Of a stretch of 64,000 nt of DNA, positions 48,996-59,314 are shown piece after piece; the stretch's first letter is position 1; every line of letters begins with the position of its first letter. The stretch comes from Microbacterium salitolerans (GTDB lineage: Bacteria > Actinomycetota > Actinomycetes > Actinomycetales > Microbacteriaceae): the NCBI RefSeq assembly GCF_019720895.1, contig NZ_JAHKSH010000003.1, forward strand, positions 62,001-126,000. Direction: 5' to 3'. Under the pieces are notes generated by a model. The model was given only the letters and a program-made list of their open reading frames with translations, was not told where the DNA came from and did not search any database. The translations under genes and the position numbers were made by a program.

Positions 48996-49511
48996 TCACG
49001 CGTCGGGCGCGGCAACCGCTTCGTCGGCGACCCACAGCTCGTCGTCGGCGCTCAGCGTCTTCCACGCGACGACGAAGATGCCGACCGCTGCCGCGATGCC
49101 GAGAACGGCCGCGATGACCGCGCCGGCGCTCGACTTCTTCTTGGGAGGCTCGACGACGATCGTCTTCTTGCCGAGCTTCGAGGCGGTGGCGTCGTAGGCG
49201 CCGATGGCACGGCCGATGACGCCGCCCGCCGCGGGGATGACCGTTCCGTTGAAGAACTTGCTGCTCGAGCGGTAGCCCTTCTCGACATACGGCTGCGCCC
49301 GCTCGACGTACGGCTCGACGTACTCGTGGTACTTCTTGCTCGCTTCGGGGCGGATGGTCTCGCTGTTGATGGCGCTGAGCTGTCGACCCGCTTCGCGGGC
49401 CATGTCAGCGGCGTCGGCGGCGACAGAGCGCTGCGCCTCCAGCACCTTGTTGACGGTGCCCTGCAGCTTGCGGAGCTCCTTCTTGCGCTTCTTGCTGAGG
49501 CTGAGGCTCAC
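48996..49511 (-). CDS. Small single-pass membrane protein, unknown function
   Basis: Protein of 171 aa. The first 15 residues are very basic (KKRKKELRKLQ), followed by a predicted coiled region with a YVEPYVERAQPYVEKG repeat of PYVE units (about 68-86), then a Lys-rich PPKKKSS stretch and one hydrophobic helix near 128-150. No family known to me by function; homologues in related genera are often mislabelled as DNA helicase. It is monocistronic, with its own hairpin terminator, and divergent from ppiA. Confidence 0.6.
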   Translation of the reverse strand: MSLSLSKKRKKELRKLQGTVNKVLEAQRSVAADAADMAREAGRQLSAINSETIRPEASKKYHEYVEPYVERAQPYVEKGYRSSSKFFNGTVIPAAGGVIGRAIGAYDATASKLGKKTIVVEPPKKKSSAGAVIAAVLGIAAAVGIFVVAWKTLSADDELWVADEAVAAPDA

Positions 49512-49606
49512 GTGTGCCCTCCCGCGTCGTCGGATCTTTCGTCCATCCTGCCACGGCGGGCCCCATACCGGCGAGGGAATCGAGGTTCTCTGCGAGAATG
49601 GACCCC

Positions 49607-50164
49607 ATGACTCAGCACACCGCCGTCGCGACCGTTCACACGAACCACGGCGACATCGTGATCAACCTGTTCGGCGACCACGCACCCGTCACGGTCGACA
49701 ACTTCATCGGCCTCTCGACGGGCGAGAAGGAGTGGACGGATCCGCGCACCGGCGAGAAGGGCGACGGCCCCCTCTACAAGGACGTCATCTTCCACCGCAT
49801 CATCCCCGGCTTCATGATCCAGGGCGGCGACCCGCTCGGCCAGGGCGTCGGCGGTCCGGGCTACAGCTTCGACGACGAGATCCACCCCGAGCTGCACTTC
49901 AACGAGCCCTACATCCTCGCGATGGCCAACGCGGGCAAGCGCCCCAACGCGATCACGGGCAAGATGAGCGGCACGAATGGCTCGCAGTTCTTCGTGACGA
50001 CGGACCCGACCCCGTGGCTCCACGGCAAGCACACGATCTTCGGCGAGGTCGCAGACGACGCCTCGAAGAAGGTCGTCGACGCGATCGCCGCCATCCCGAC
50101 CGGCGCGATGGACCGCCCGAACGAGGACGTCGTCATCAGCTCGATCGACATCGAGAAGCTCTGA
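49607..50164 (+). CDS. ppiA: Cyclophilin-type peptidyl-prolyl cis-trans isomerase
   Basis: Cytoplasmic proline isomerase, 185 aa. Cyclophilin signatures: VIFHRIIPGFMIQGGDP with the catalytic Arg, SGTNGSQFFVTT, and LHGKHTIFGEV. The ATG at 49607 is the second of two close in-frame ATGs (the other at 49598). The gene opens the locus ppiA-rhomboid-crgA-sortase-pknAB that lies near the replication origin in many actinobacteria. No signal peptide. Confidence 0.95.
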   Translation: MTQHTAVATVHTNHGDIVINLFGDHAPVTVDNFIGLSTGEKEWTDPRTGEKGDGPLYKDVIFHRIIPGFMIQGGDPLGQGVGGPGYSFDDEIHPELHFNEPYILAMANAGKRPNAITGKMSGTNGSQFFVTTDPTPWLHGKHTIFGEVADDASKKVVDAIAAIPTGAMDRPNEDVVISSIDIEKL

Positions 50165-50210
50165 CCAGCTTCTCCTCCACGAAGCTCCGCCAGATCGGAT
50201 CCCGCCCGCA

Positions 50211-51122
50211 GTGACGTCGACCTCGTACCCCGACAACCCCGACAACTACTGCTATCGGCATCCTGATCGGCGGAGCTTCGTGCTGTGCCAGCGCTGCACA
50301 CGCACCATCTGCCCCGAATGCCAGACGCAGGCCTCCGTCGGCTTCATCTGCCCCGAGTGCATGAAGGAGCAGAGGAAGAACCGCACCCCCGCGCAGAAGA
50401 AGGCGGCTCGTCGCTGGAAGCGCCGCTCGGGGGGAGGATCCGCGCTCGCCTCGTTCGGATCCGGTGACACGAAGGTCATGACGACGATCTTCATCGTCAC
50501 GGCCGTCGTCTACCTCCTGCAGATGCTGGGCCGCGTCGTGCCGGGGTTCGACGTCCAGTCGTGGCTCCTGTTCTACGCGCCCTATCTCTATCCCGAGCTG
50601 CTCGGCACGTTCCAGCCGTGGCGGATCCTCACGGGCAGCCTGGTCCATTCGAGCTTCTGGCACATCGCGCTGAACATGCTCGCGCTGTGGATGCTGGGGC
50701 GCTCGCTCGAGCCGCTGCTCGGATCCGGGCGGTTCCTCGCGACCTACCTGCTGAGCGCGGCGGGCGGATCCGCGGGCGTCGCACTGCTGTCGTTCGGCAC
50801 GCCCGTCGTCGGCGCCTCCGGTGCGATCTTCGGCCTGTTCGGCGCGCTGCTCGTCGTCGGCCGGCATCTCGGGGCGAACATGACGGGCCTGTACGTCGTG
50901 CTCGGCATCAACCTCGTCATCGGGTTCATCCCGGGGATGGGGATCTCGTGGCAGGCGCACGTCGGCGGCCTGGTGACCGGCGCGCTCGTGGGCCTGGTGC
51001 TCACCCGCACGCGTCGCGCGAAGCAGAAGCGCCTGCAGATCGGGCTGCTCTGCCTGGTGGGCGCGCTCATCGTCGCGGCCTTCCTCGTGCCGCCGCTCAC
51101 GGGCTTCGTCTCGCTCACCTGA
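50211..51122 (+). CDS. Rhomboid intramembrane serine protease with N-terminal zinc-finger-like domain
   Basis: Membrane protease of 303 aa. Residues 14-52 carry paired cysteines and histidine (CYRHPDR, CQRCTRTICPEC, CPECMKEQ) like a treble-clef or B-box zinc site, then a basic linker and six transmembrane helices. Catalytic Ser is in GASGAIFG, the conserved His-Asn pair in HIALNMLALW and the catalytic His in AHVGGLVTG. The GTG start lies 46 bp after ppiA. The 3' side is followed by the DnaA-box array. The cytoplasmic zinc-site module is common in actinobacterial rhomboids; its role is unknown. Confidence 0.93.
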   Translation: MTSTSYPDNPDNYCYRHPDRRSFVLCQRCTRTICPECQTQASVGFICPECMKEQRKNRTPAQKKAARRWKRRSGGGSALASFGSGDTKVMTTIFIVTAVVYLLQMLGRVVPGFDVQSWLLFYAPYLYPELLGTFQPWRILTGSLVHSSFWHIALNMLALWMLGRSLEPLLGSGRFLATYLLSAAGGSAGVALLSFGTPVVGASGAIFGLFGALLVVGRHLGANMTGLYVVLGINLVIGFIPGMGISWQAHVGGLVTGALVGLVLTRTRRAKQKRLQIGLLCLVGALIVAAFLVPPLTGFVSLT

Positions 51123-51141
51123 GCGTCGTTCTGCGCGGGCC

Positions 51142-51346
51142 CCGTCCACACCTTTCTCCACAGGGTGGGCGGGGTTCTCCACAGGTCTGGGGAATCTGTC
51201 CACCGATCGGGGTGAGTTCTCCACCGTCCGTCCACGTGTTGTCCACCGAAATCCCGGGGTTATCCCCGGGGTTATCCACAGATTTGTCCACAGGTGGGGA
51301 GAATCACACGGGTGTTATTCACAGGTGGGGACACGGATGTGGATGA
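51142..51346. other. Array of DnaA-box-like 9-mers (oriC-like element)
   Basis: The 304-bp spacer 51123-51426 has no gene. It holds TTATCCACA (51272), TTGTCCACA (51284), TTCTCCACA (51154, 51175), TTGTCCACC (51239), TTCTCCACC (51217), TTATTCACA (51315), TTATCCCCG (51260), CTGTCCACC (51196), CCGTCCACA (51142), CCGTCCACG (51228), all on the plus strand, plus one on the minus strand at 51338. Steps between starts are 12, 21, 21, 21, 11, 11, 21, 12, 12 and 31 bp, that is, multiples of about 10.5. Confidence 0.8.
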
Positions 51347-51426
51347 ATGACAACGGTGTGATTCAGGCTCGATGAGGGTCGGGGGAGGCCTCGTCGGAGC
51401 CCTCCGCTCGGCGTAGCATCGACGGC

Positions 51427-52095
51427 ATGTGGAGCGAGCGCGCGTCGTCGCACGATGCGATCCGCACGGTCTGGTCGGCTCGAGTCGAGCAGGCTGGTCG
51501 CTATCCGGTCGCTGCGAGCGAGCACTGGGGGCTCTCGTTCGTCCGCCATGTCGATGAGACGGTGACGTGCGAGCTCGACGGGCCGACGCTCGCCCCCCGC
51601 ATCCTGGACGGCGTGATCGGCGAGGAGTACTGGGGCGTCGAGTGGCAGTCGCACGTCTTCATGCGAAACATCGACAAGAGCGCCGTCATCGGCGAGACCG
51701 TCGCGCTCCCCGTGCGCGACGGCCGGGTCGTCCTCGACGGATCCGCGGTGCCCGTCCCGACGGCCGACGGTCTGGAGGAGTTCGTGGTCGCGCTGCTCGA
51801 CACGGGCGTCGTCGTCGCAGATCCGGACGTGCGGCGCGCGCTCGCGGGCGACAGGACGGGGTTCTCGCTGCGGGCATGGCAGCGCCGGTTCCGGCGGGTC
51901 ACCGGGTTCTCGCAGGTGCAGATCGCACAGCTGGAACGCGCGCGGCACGCGTATCGGCTGCTGCAGGAGGGCATGCCGTGCGCGGGGGCGGCGGTGCGGG
52001 CGGGATACTCCGACCAGGCCCACCTCACGCGCGCGATGCGGGTCTTCCACGGGCAGACTCCGGCGCGGATCCTCGCCGGAGAACTCCCGAGCTGA
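51427..52095 (+). CDS. AraC-type transcriptional regulator
   Basis: Regulator of 222 aa. The N-terminal part resembles the short beta-barrel-like sensor of DUF6597-type AraC proteins (VTCELDGPTLAPRILDGVIGEEYWGVEW, residues 43-70); the C-terminal half is the double HTH with SLRAWQRRFRRVTGFSQVQ and AGYSDQAHLTRAMRVFHGQTP. It is followed after 80 bp by a VOC-domain gene which it may control, a common arrangement. Both genes interrupt the otherwise conserved order rhomboid-crgA and look like a later insertion. Confidence 0.85.
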   Translation: MWSERASSHDAIRTVWSARVEQAGRYPVAASEHWGLSFVRHVDETVTCELDGPTLAPRILDGVIGEEYWGVEWQSHVFMRNIDKSAVIGETVALPVRDGRVVLDGSAVPVPTADGLEEFVVALLDTGVVVADPDVRRALAGDRTGFSLRAWQRRFRRVTGFSQVQIAQLERARHAYRLLQEGMPCAGAAVRAGYSDQAHLTRAMRVFHGQTPARILAGELPS

Positions 52096-52175
52096 CACAG
52101 CGGAGCGTCGTTTTCCTTCAAGACCCCGTGCGTGCGGGGTGGTTGCATCGAAGCACCACGACGAGAAGGAGCACC

Positions 52176-52694
52176 ATGTCCGCACCCGCGACGGTCAACC
52201 CGTTCATCATCACCCGCGACGCCGCCGCGCTCGGGAGCTTCCTCATGGAGGTGTTCGATGCCTCGGAGAACGCGCATGCGCGCACGGTGGACACCGACGG
52301 GCTCCTGCTCCACTCGGAGTACGTCGTGGGCACGTCGACGATCGCCGTCGCCGAGCGCAAGCCCGACTGGCCGTTCACGCCGAGCCTGCTGCAGGTGTGG
52401 GTCGCGGATGCGGCCGCCGCACTCGCACGGGCCGAGGCGCGCGGCGCCGCCGTCGTCACGCGGCCGACGGAGTTCTTCGGATCCGTCCTCGCGCGATTCA
52501 CGGACGAGTGGGGAAACCTCTGGTGGCTGTACGAGGAAGCCGAGCAGACCGACAGCGCTCCCGGGGGAGACGACGACTGGGGCGAGGCGGAGTGGGACGC
52601 GGATTCGACCGAGACCTGGGAGGCGACCGCAGAGCTCACCTACATCAACGACACCCTCATCGAGGCGATGCGCCACCTGGGAGCGCGCGAGTGA
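52176..52694 (+). CDS. VOC-family (glyoxalase/bleomycin-resistance-like) protein
   Basis: Protein of 172 aa with a PhnB/VOC-type fold: FIITRDAAALGSFLMEVF at the start, LLHSEYVVGTSTIAVAERK in the middle and DEWGNLWWLYE in the C-terminal paired beta-strands, followed by an acidic tail and a helix (TYINDTLIEAMRHLG). AGAAGGAGCACC precedes the ATG. Metal ligands cannot be assigned with confidence. Function unknown; a target of the upstream AraC regulator by context. Confidence 0.75.
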   Translation: MSAPATVNPFIITRDAAALGSFLMEVFDASENAHARTVDTDGLLLHSEYVVGTSTIAVAERKPDWPFTPSLLQVWVADAAAALARAEARGAAVVTRPTEFFGSVLARFTDEWGNLWWLYEEAEQTDSAPGGDDDWGEAEWDADSTETWEATAELTYINDTLIEAMRHLGARE

Positions 52695-52739
52695 CGCGTG
52701 GCTCGGGGACGTCCGACCGCTGATCGCCCGCACGAGAAA

Positions 52740-52768
52740 GCCCCGCCCGGAGCGCATCCGAGCGGGGC
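52740..52768. terminator. Hairpin between convergent VOC and crgA genes
   Basis: GCCCCGC (52740-52746) pairs with GCGGGGC (52762-52768); an inner CGGA/TCCG pairing extends the stem. On the minus strand it is followed by CTTTCTC, so it mainly serves crgA. Confidence 0.65.
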
Positions 52769-52782
52769 AGAAGAGAGGGTGG

Positions 52783-53019
52783 CTAGCGCCAGCGCGTGGC
52801 CATGATGAGGCCGATGAACGCGAGGCCGCCGCCGATCGCGAGATTCCAGGCGTTGATGCCGGGGATCGGGAACTGCGAGCCGGAGAGATAGAACACGAGG
52901 ATCCAGACGAGCCCCAGCAGGAAGAACGTCACCATGACGGGCTTGAACCACACCGGGTTGGGGAGCGGCTCACCCGGGATGTGGGTGACGTCGTCGTCCT
53001 CGTTCTTCTTTCGAGCCAT
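52783..53019 (-). CDS. crgA: Cell division protein CrgA
   Basis: Small division protein of 78 aa with two transmembrane helices (about 27-46 and 57-75) and a charged cytoplasmic N-terminus; NPVWFKPVMVTFFLLGLVWI and the ending MATRWR are typical. CrgA coordinates septal assembly by contacting FtsZ, PBPs and other divisome proteins. The ATG at 53019 is preceded on its strand by TAGACT about 8 bp upstream, so the mRNA may be leaderless or have a very short leader. The gene is divergent from the sortase gene, as in other actinobacteria. Confidence 0.95.
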   Translation of the reverse strand: MARKKNEDDDVTHIPGEPLPNPVWFKPVMVTFFLLGLVWILVFYLSGSQFPIPGINAWNLAIGGGLAFIGLIMATRWR

Positions 53020-53094
53020 GTCGGTCAGTCTACGGGAGGCGGCGGCGCGCGGGGATTCCGAGAGGAGTGTCGGATCCGCGGGTACCCTCATATC

Positions 53095-53871
53095 GTGACC
53101 GTTTCCGCGCCCCCGCCGTCGCGTCGCCAGCATCGCCGGCGGCGTCCGCGGCGCAAGGCGACCTTCGCGAGCGTGCTCGGCGAGCTGCTCGTGACGGCTG
53201 GTGTCGTCGTGCTCCTGTTCGTGGCCTGGCAGCTCTGGATCGGCGACCTCATCATCGCCCAGGAGAACAACCTCGCGGGTGAGGAGCAGGTGCAGGAGTG
53301 GGCAGAGCTCGACATCCCGCTGCCGGAGGCGAGCGAGGATCCCGAGACGGGCGAGAAGTCGTACGAGCCGCCTGTTCTCGAGCATCCCGGCGATGGCGAG
53401 GTCTTCGCGACCATGCGGGTGCCGCGCTGGGGCGACGACTACAAGGTCAACATGGCCGGCGGCACGACGCGCGCCGTGACCCTGGACCACATCGGCATCG
53501 GCCTGTACACCGATTCGAAGATGCCCGGCGAGGTCGGAAACTTCTCGCTCGCGGCGCACCGCACGACGTTCGGCAAGCCGTTCGCCGACATCACGCTGCT
53601 GGAGCTCGGCGACGCGATCGTGGTCGAGGCGCCTGAGGGATGGTTCACCTACCGCTACCGGTCGCTCGAGTACGTCGTGCCGACGCAGACCGACGTGCTC
53701 GCCGACGTGCCGCGCATGCCCGACATGCCCGCCGACGGCGAGCGCTACATCACCCTGACCAGCTGCTCACCCAAGTTCTCGCTCGCGGAGCGCATCATCG
53801 GCTACGGCGAGTTCGAGTCGTTCACACCGCGCGCCGAGGGCGAGCCCGAATCCCTTGCGAGCGTGAACTGA
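53095..53871 (+). CDS. Class E sortase
   Basis: Membrane-anchored transpeptidase of 258 aa that attaches LPxTG-like proteins (often LAxTG) to the cell wall. A basic N-terminus and one helix (about 29-50) anchor it; the catalytic residues are His155 (LAAHRTTFG), Cys224 (LTSCSPKFS) and Arg233 (AERIIGYGEF). The GTG start at 53095 lies 7 bp after TACCCT, suggesting a leaderless message. No sortase substrate is encoded in the window. It overlaps the next small gene by one base (TGATG). Confidence 0.93.
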   Translation: MTVSAPPPSRRQHRRRRPRRKATFASVLGELLVTAGVVVLLFVAWQLWIGDLIIAQENNLAGEEQVQEWAELDIPLPEASEDPETGEKSYEPPVLEHPGDGEVFATMRVPRWGDDYKVNMAGGTTRAVTLDHIGIGLYTDSKMPGEVGNFSLAAHRTTFGKPFADITLLELGDAIVVEAPEGWFTYRYRSLEYVVPTQTDVLADVPRMPDMPADGERYITLTSCSPKFSLAERIIGYGEFESFTPRAEGEPESLASVN

Positions 53872-54056
53872 TGTACGCGGGCCTCTGGCGCATCCTCCCC
53901 GGCCCCTGGCCGGTCAAACTCCTGATCCTGCTCGTGCTGATCGCGGCGGCGCTCTACGCGCTGTTCTGGCACGTGTTCCCGTGGGTCGCGGGCATGATCA
54001 TCCCCGACGAGGCGACCGTCGGAATGGCTCTCGTCGCGGGGATCCCACCCGCCTGA
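53871..54056 (+). CDS. Small single-pass membrane protein next to sortase
   Basis: 61-aa protein with one strong hydrophobic helix (about 15-40) between WRILPGPWPVK and a short Pro-ending tail. The ATG shares a base with the sortase stop, so it is translated with the sortase. Similar small proteins occur at this place in related genera, which supports it as a real gene; function unknown. It is convergent with pknB, 14 bp apart. Confidence 0.7.
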   Translation: MYAGLWRILPGPWPVKLLILLVLIAAALYALFWHVFPWVAGMIIPDEATVGMALVAGIPPA

Positions 54057-54070
54057 CCACGCGCACGCGC

Positions 54071-55942
<1,872 letters not shown>

Positions 55943-56024
55943 GTCGTGGCCTCCCCGGTGATCGGTGCGGACTGGCGTCTCGAAAGCCTAACCGAGGCGC
56001 TGGTGCGCGACGTTCAGGCGCAGG

Positions 56025-57854
56025 TCAGAGGATTCCGTCGTCGCCCGGCGCGGGGGTCTCAGAGGGTGTCGGCGATCCGCCGTTCTCGTTTCCGCCGCCA
56101 TTCGGGTTGCCGTTGCCCGGCTCGTCGGGAGGAGTCTCCTCGGACTCGGGCTCGGGGTCGACCGGCGTGATCGGGTCGGACTGCGCCGACTCGGAGCTGC
56201 GCGTCTCGGTGCCCGTGCACTGGGCCGCGTAGGAGGCGACGACCGACGAGGCGTCCTCGTCGATCGTGACCTGCGTGACGTAGCCGTCGGCGCCGAACGA
56301 CCGCTCGGTGCTTCCGTCGTCGAACGTCGCGCCGAAGAGGCTCACGGTGTAGGCGCTGACCGTTCCGGTTCCGCTCGGGCACGTGTACGGGGACCAGTTG
56401 AGGTTGGCCGTCTCGCCGCGCACGAGCTCGCTGCCGTCGAACGACGGCGCACTCGATGGCGCTGGGATCTCGACGAGATCGCCGTAGTACGTCGCCGTGA
56501 TGTCGGTACCGGGATCCACGAAGCCGCCCGGAGCGACGCTGTAGATGACGCCGACCTGGTCGGAGGCCGGCGCGGCGTCGCCCGCCTCGCAGTTGAGCGT
56601 GACGTCGGCGCTCTGCTCGCTGATCCGCTGGTTCGCCTCGTCGCAGGAGAGACCCTCGAGCCCGAGGGCCGTGACGTCGATGCGGGTCTCGGTCGGAGTC
56701 GGCTCGGGCGTCGGCGTCGGCGTCTCGGTCTGCTCGACCGACGGCGTCGGCGTCGGCTCTGCGTCGTCGCCGCCGAACCAGCCGGAGGTCATGCCCCAGA
56801 CGGTGCCCCCGATCACGATCGCGAGCAGGACGATGAGGGCGATGAGCGGGCCCGTCCACGGGCTGCGCTTCTTCTTCTTCTTCTCCGCCGCCTCGTCCAC
56901 GTCGGTGGTCGCGGGCAGCGGCGACGTCGTCGGCATCATGGCCGTCGCCTGATCGGTCGTGCCGAGCAGACGCGTCACCTCGTCCTCGGCCCCGCCGGCC
57001 GCGATCATCGGCACGGCGGCGACCGCCGCTTCGAGGTCTCCGCGGCGCAGCGCGTTGCACGCGCGCGAGACGGCCGCGGCGGATGCAGGACGCTCGGCGG
57101 GCTTCTTGGCGATCATCGCCATGACGAGGCGGCGCACGGGAGCCGGGATGCTCTCGGGCAGCGGCGCAGCCGTGTCGTTGATCTGCGCCATCGCGATGGC
57201 GACCTGCGACTCGCCCGTGAAGGGCCGCTTGCCGGCCAGCGACTCGTACGCGACGATGCCGAGCGAGTAGATGTCGGTCGCGGGGCTCGCCGGGTGTCCG
57301 GACGCCTGCTCCGGTGACAGGTACTGAACCGTGCCCATGACCTGGCCCGTTGCCGTCAGAGGGACCTGGTCGGCGATGCGTGCGATGCCGAAGTCGGTGA
57401 TCTTCACGCGCCCGTCGGGCGTGATCAGCAGGTTGCCGGGCTTGATGTCGCGGTGCACGAGACCTGCGGCGTGCGCGGCCTGCAGGGCGGATGCCGTCTG
57501 CGACACATAGTCGAGGACCGTGTCGGAGGGCAGCGACGTGTCGCGCTCGAGCCGAGTCGACAGCGCCTCACCGGGCACGAGCTCCATGACGAGGTACGCG
57601 GATCCGTTCTCCTCGCCGTAGTCGAAGACGCTCGCGATCCCCTCGTGATTGACGAGAGCGGCGTGCCGGGCCTCGGCGCGGAAGCGCTCGAGGAAGCCCG
57701 GATCCCCCATGTACTCGTCCTTGAGGATCTTGATCGCGACCGTCCGGCCGATGACGTGGTCTGTGGCTTCCCAGACCTCGCCCATCCCGCCGATGGCGAT
57801 GCGCGAGTTGAGCTCGTAGCGACCGCCGAACGTCACACCCTGCGTTGGCCTCAT
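56025..57854 (-). CDS. pknA: Serine/threonine kinase PknA
   Basis: Transmembrane kinase of 609 aa that acts with PknB in growth control. Kinase domain: AIGGMGEVWEA loop, Lys42, HRD with Asp136, DFG at 154-156. A KKKKK run precedes the transmembrane helix (ALIVLLAIVIGGTVWGM). Unlike mycobacterial PknA, whose outside part is short, this protein has an extracellular region of about 230 residues with a Thr/Pro/Glu linker, one degenerate PASTA-like unit (LSCDEANQRI) and a Pro/Gly/Asn-rich end. The ATG at 57854 overlaps the pbpA stop. Confidence 0.93.
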   Translation of the reverse strand: MRPTQGVTFGGRYELNSRIAIGGMGEVWEATDHVIGRTVAIKILKDEYMGDPGFLERFRAEARHAALVNHEGIASVFDYGEENGSAYLVMELVPGEALSTRLERDTSLPSDTVLDYVSQTASALQAAHAAGLVHRDIKPGNLLITPDGRVKITDFGIARIADQVPLTATGQVMGTVQYLSPEQASGHPASPATDIYSLGIVAYESLAGKRPFTGESQVAIAMAQINDTAAPLPESIPAPVRRLVMAMIAKKPAERPASAAAVSRACNALRRGDLEAAVAAVPMIAAGGAEDEVTRLLGTTDQATAMMPTTSPLPATTDVDEAAEKKKKKRSPWTGPLIALIVLLAIVIGGTVWGMTSGWFGGDDAEPTPTPSVEQTETPTPTPEPTPTETRIDVTALGLEGLSCDEANQRISEQSADVTLNCEAGDAAPASDQVGVIYSVAPGGFVDPGTDITATYYGDLVEIPAPSSAPSFDGSELVRGETANLNWSPYTCPSGTGTVSAYTVSLFGATFDDGSTERSFGADGYVTQVTIDEDASSVVASYAAQCTGTETRSSESAQSDPITPVDPEPESEETPPDEPGNGNPNGGGNENGGSPTPSETPAPGDDGIL

Positions 57855-59314
57855 TGTGCGAGCACCGCCTCCATGACCTTCTTCGCGATGGGAGCCGCGA
57901 TCGTGTTCCCCGAACCTTCTTGACCTATTCCGCCGCCATCTTCCACCACGACCGCCACGGCCACCTCGGGATTCTCCACGGGGGCGAATCCGGTGAACCA
58001 CAGCGTGTAGGGCTCGCCGGGATTGTTCTCGGCGGTGCCCGTCTTTCCGGCCACGTCAACGCCCTCTATTCTTGCACCCGTGGCGGCTCCCTCGGAGACG
58101 CTCGCGGCCATCATCTCGGTAACGCTTGCGGCGGAGTCCTCGTCGAGCGACCGTCTCATCTCAGATGGGGCGTAGCGCTCCTGCACCGACAGATCGTCGC
58201 CGACGACCTGATCGACCATCCAGGGGTTCATCGCGACGCCGCCGTTCGCGATCGCCGCCGAGGTGAGAGCGACCTCGAGCGGCGTCGACGTGACCTTGCT
58301 CTGCCCGAACCCGGTCTGCGCGGTCTCATCGTCGGTGAGGCCCTCGGGATAGCTCGACGGCGTCACCTGGAGCGGGATCTCGAGAGCGCTGTTGTATCCG
58401 AACTTCTCGGCCTGCTCGCGGATCGCGTCCTGTCCGAGCTCGTCTGCGAGCTGGGCCATCGGCACGTTGCAGCTGAGGGAGACGGCCGTCTCGAGCGTGA
58501 CCTCGTCGCCGGATCCGCACGTGCCGCGGGTGGCGTTGAACACCTCGGTCGACGTGCCGGGCAGCGTGTAGGCGACCGTGTTGTCGAACGTGCTCTCGGG
58601 CGTGTAGTCGCCCGACTCGAGGGCCGCGGACGCGACGACGAGCTTGAATGTGGATCCGGGCGAGTACGTGTCGCCCGCGATCGCGCGATTCTGCAGCGGG
58701 TTGCCCGGCGCGGCCTCGAGGTTCTCGTACGCCGTGTTCGCCGCGGTCCAGTCGTGCACTGAGAGGAGGTTCGTATCGAAGCCCGGCGTCGACACGAGGC
58801 CGAGCACGCGTCCCGTGGCGGGCTCGAGCGCGACTACGGCCCCCGAGTAGCCGGAGCCGACCATCGCATCGTATGCCGCGCGCTGCACGGCTGGATCGAG
58901 GCTCAGCTCGACGGTGGATCCGCGGGGCGCCTGCCCCGTCACGACCTGTTCGAGACGCGACAGGAACGCCGAGTCGGCGAAGCCGGACAGCTCCTGGTTC
59001 ATCGCCTGCTCGATGCCCGTCGCCGAGCCGAGGGCCGGATTGAGCCACCCGGTCACGCCGGACCACATCTCGGGATCCTCGTATAGGCGCTGGAAGGCGT
59101 AGAGGTCGTCGGTCGACTGGGAGCGCGCGATCTGCTCGCCGCCCGCGACGATCGGACCGCGACGCACCTCGTACGAGTCGTACAGCGTGCGCCGGTTGTT
59201 CGGATCCTTCGCGAGCTCGTCCGCGTGCACCACCTGGATGATGCTCGTCGACGCGAACAGTGCGACGAACATGAACACCACGATGATGCTCAGTCGCCGG
59301 ATCTCCTTGGTCAT
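57851..59314 (-). CDS. pbpA: Penicillin-binding protein PbpA (class B transpeptidase)
   Basis: Peptidoglycan cross-linking enzyme of 487 aa. One N-terminal signal-anchor helix (8-29), a dimerisation-like domain, and the transpeptidase domain with SxxK at Ser221 (STFK), SCN at 281-283 and KTG at 424-426. It pairs with the RodA-type glycosyltransferase encoded just upstream, forming an SEDS-PBP unit for elongation or septation. ATGA overlaps with both neighbours. Confidence 0.95.
   Translation of the reverse strand: MTKEIRRLSIIVVFMFVALFASTSIIQVVHADELAKDPNNRRTLYDSYEVRRGPIVAGGEQIARSQSTDDLYAFQRLYEDPEMWSGVTGWLNPALGSATGIEQAMNQELSGFADSAFLSRLEQVVTGQAPRGSTVELSLDPAVQRAAYDAMVGSGYSGAVVALEPATGRVLGLVSTPGFDTNLLSVHDWTAANTAYENLEAAPGNPLQNRAIAGDTYSPGSTFKLVVASAALESGDYTPESTFDNTVAYTLPGTSTEVFNATRGTCGSGDEVTLETAVSLSCNVPMAQLADELGQDAIREQAEKFGYNSALEIPLQVTPSSYPEGLTDDETAQTGFGQSKVTSTPLEVALTSAAIANGGVAMNPWMVDQVVGDDLSVQERYAPSEMRRSLDEDSAASVTEMMAASVSEGAATGARIEGVDVAGKTGTAENNPGEPYTLWFTGFAPVENPEVAVAVVVEDGGGIGQEGSGNTIAAPIAKKVMEAVLAQ

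Noticed and set aside
51142-51346. Reading the DnaA-box array as a CRISPR-like or simple tandem repeat
   Set aside because: Units are only 9-mers with variable spacers of 2-22 bp and degenerate in the way DnaA boxes are; no longer repeat unit, and no cas genes exist in the window.
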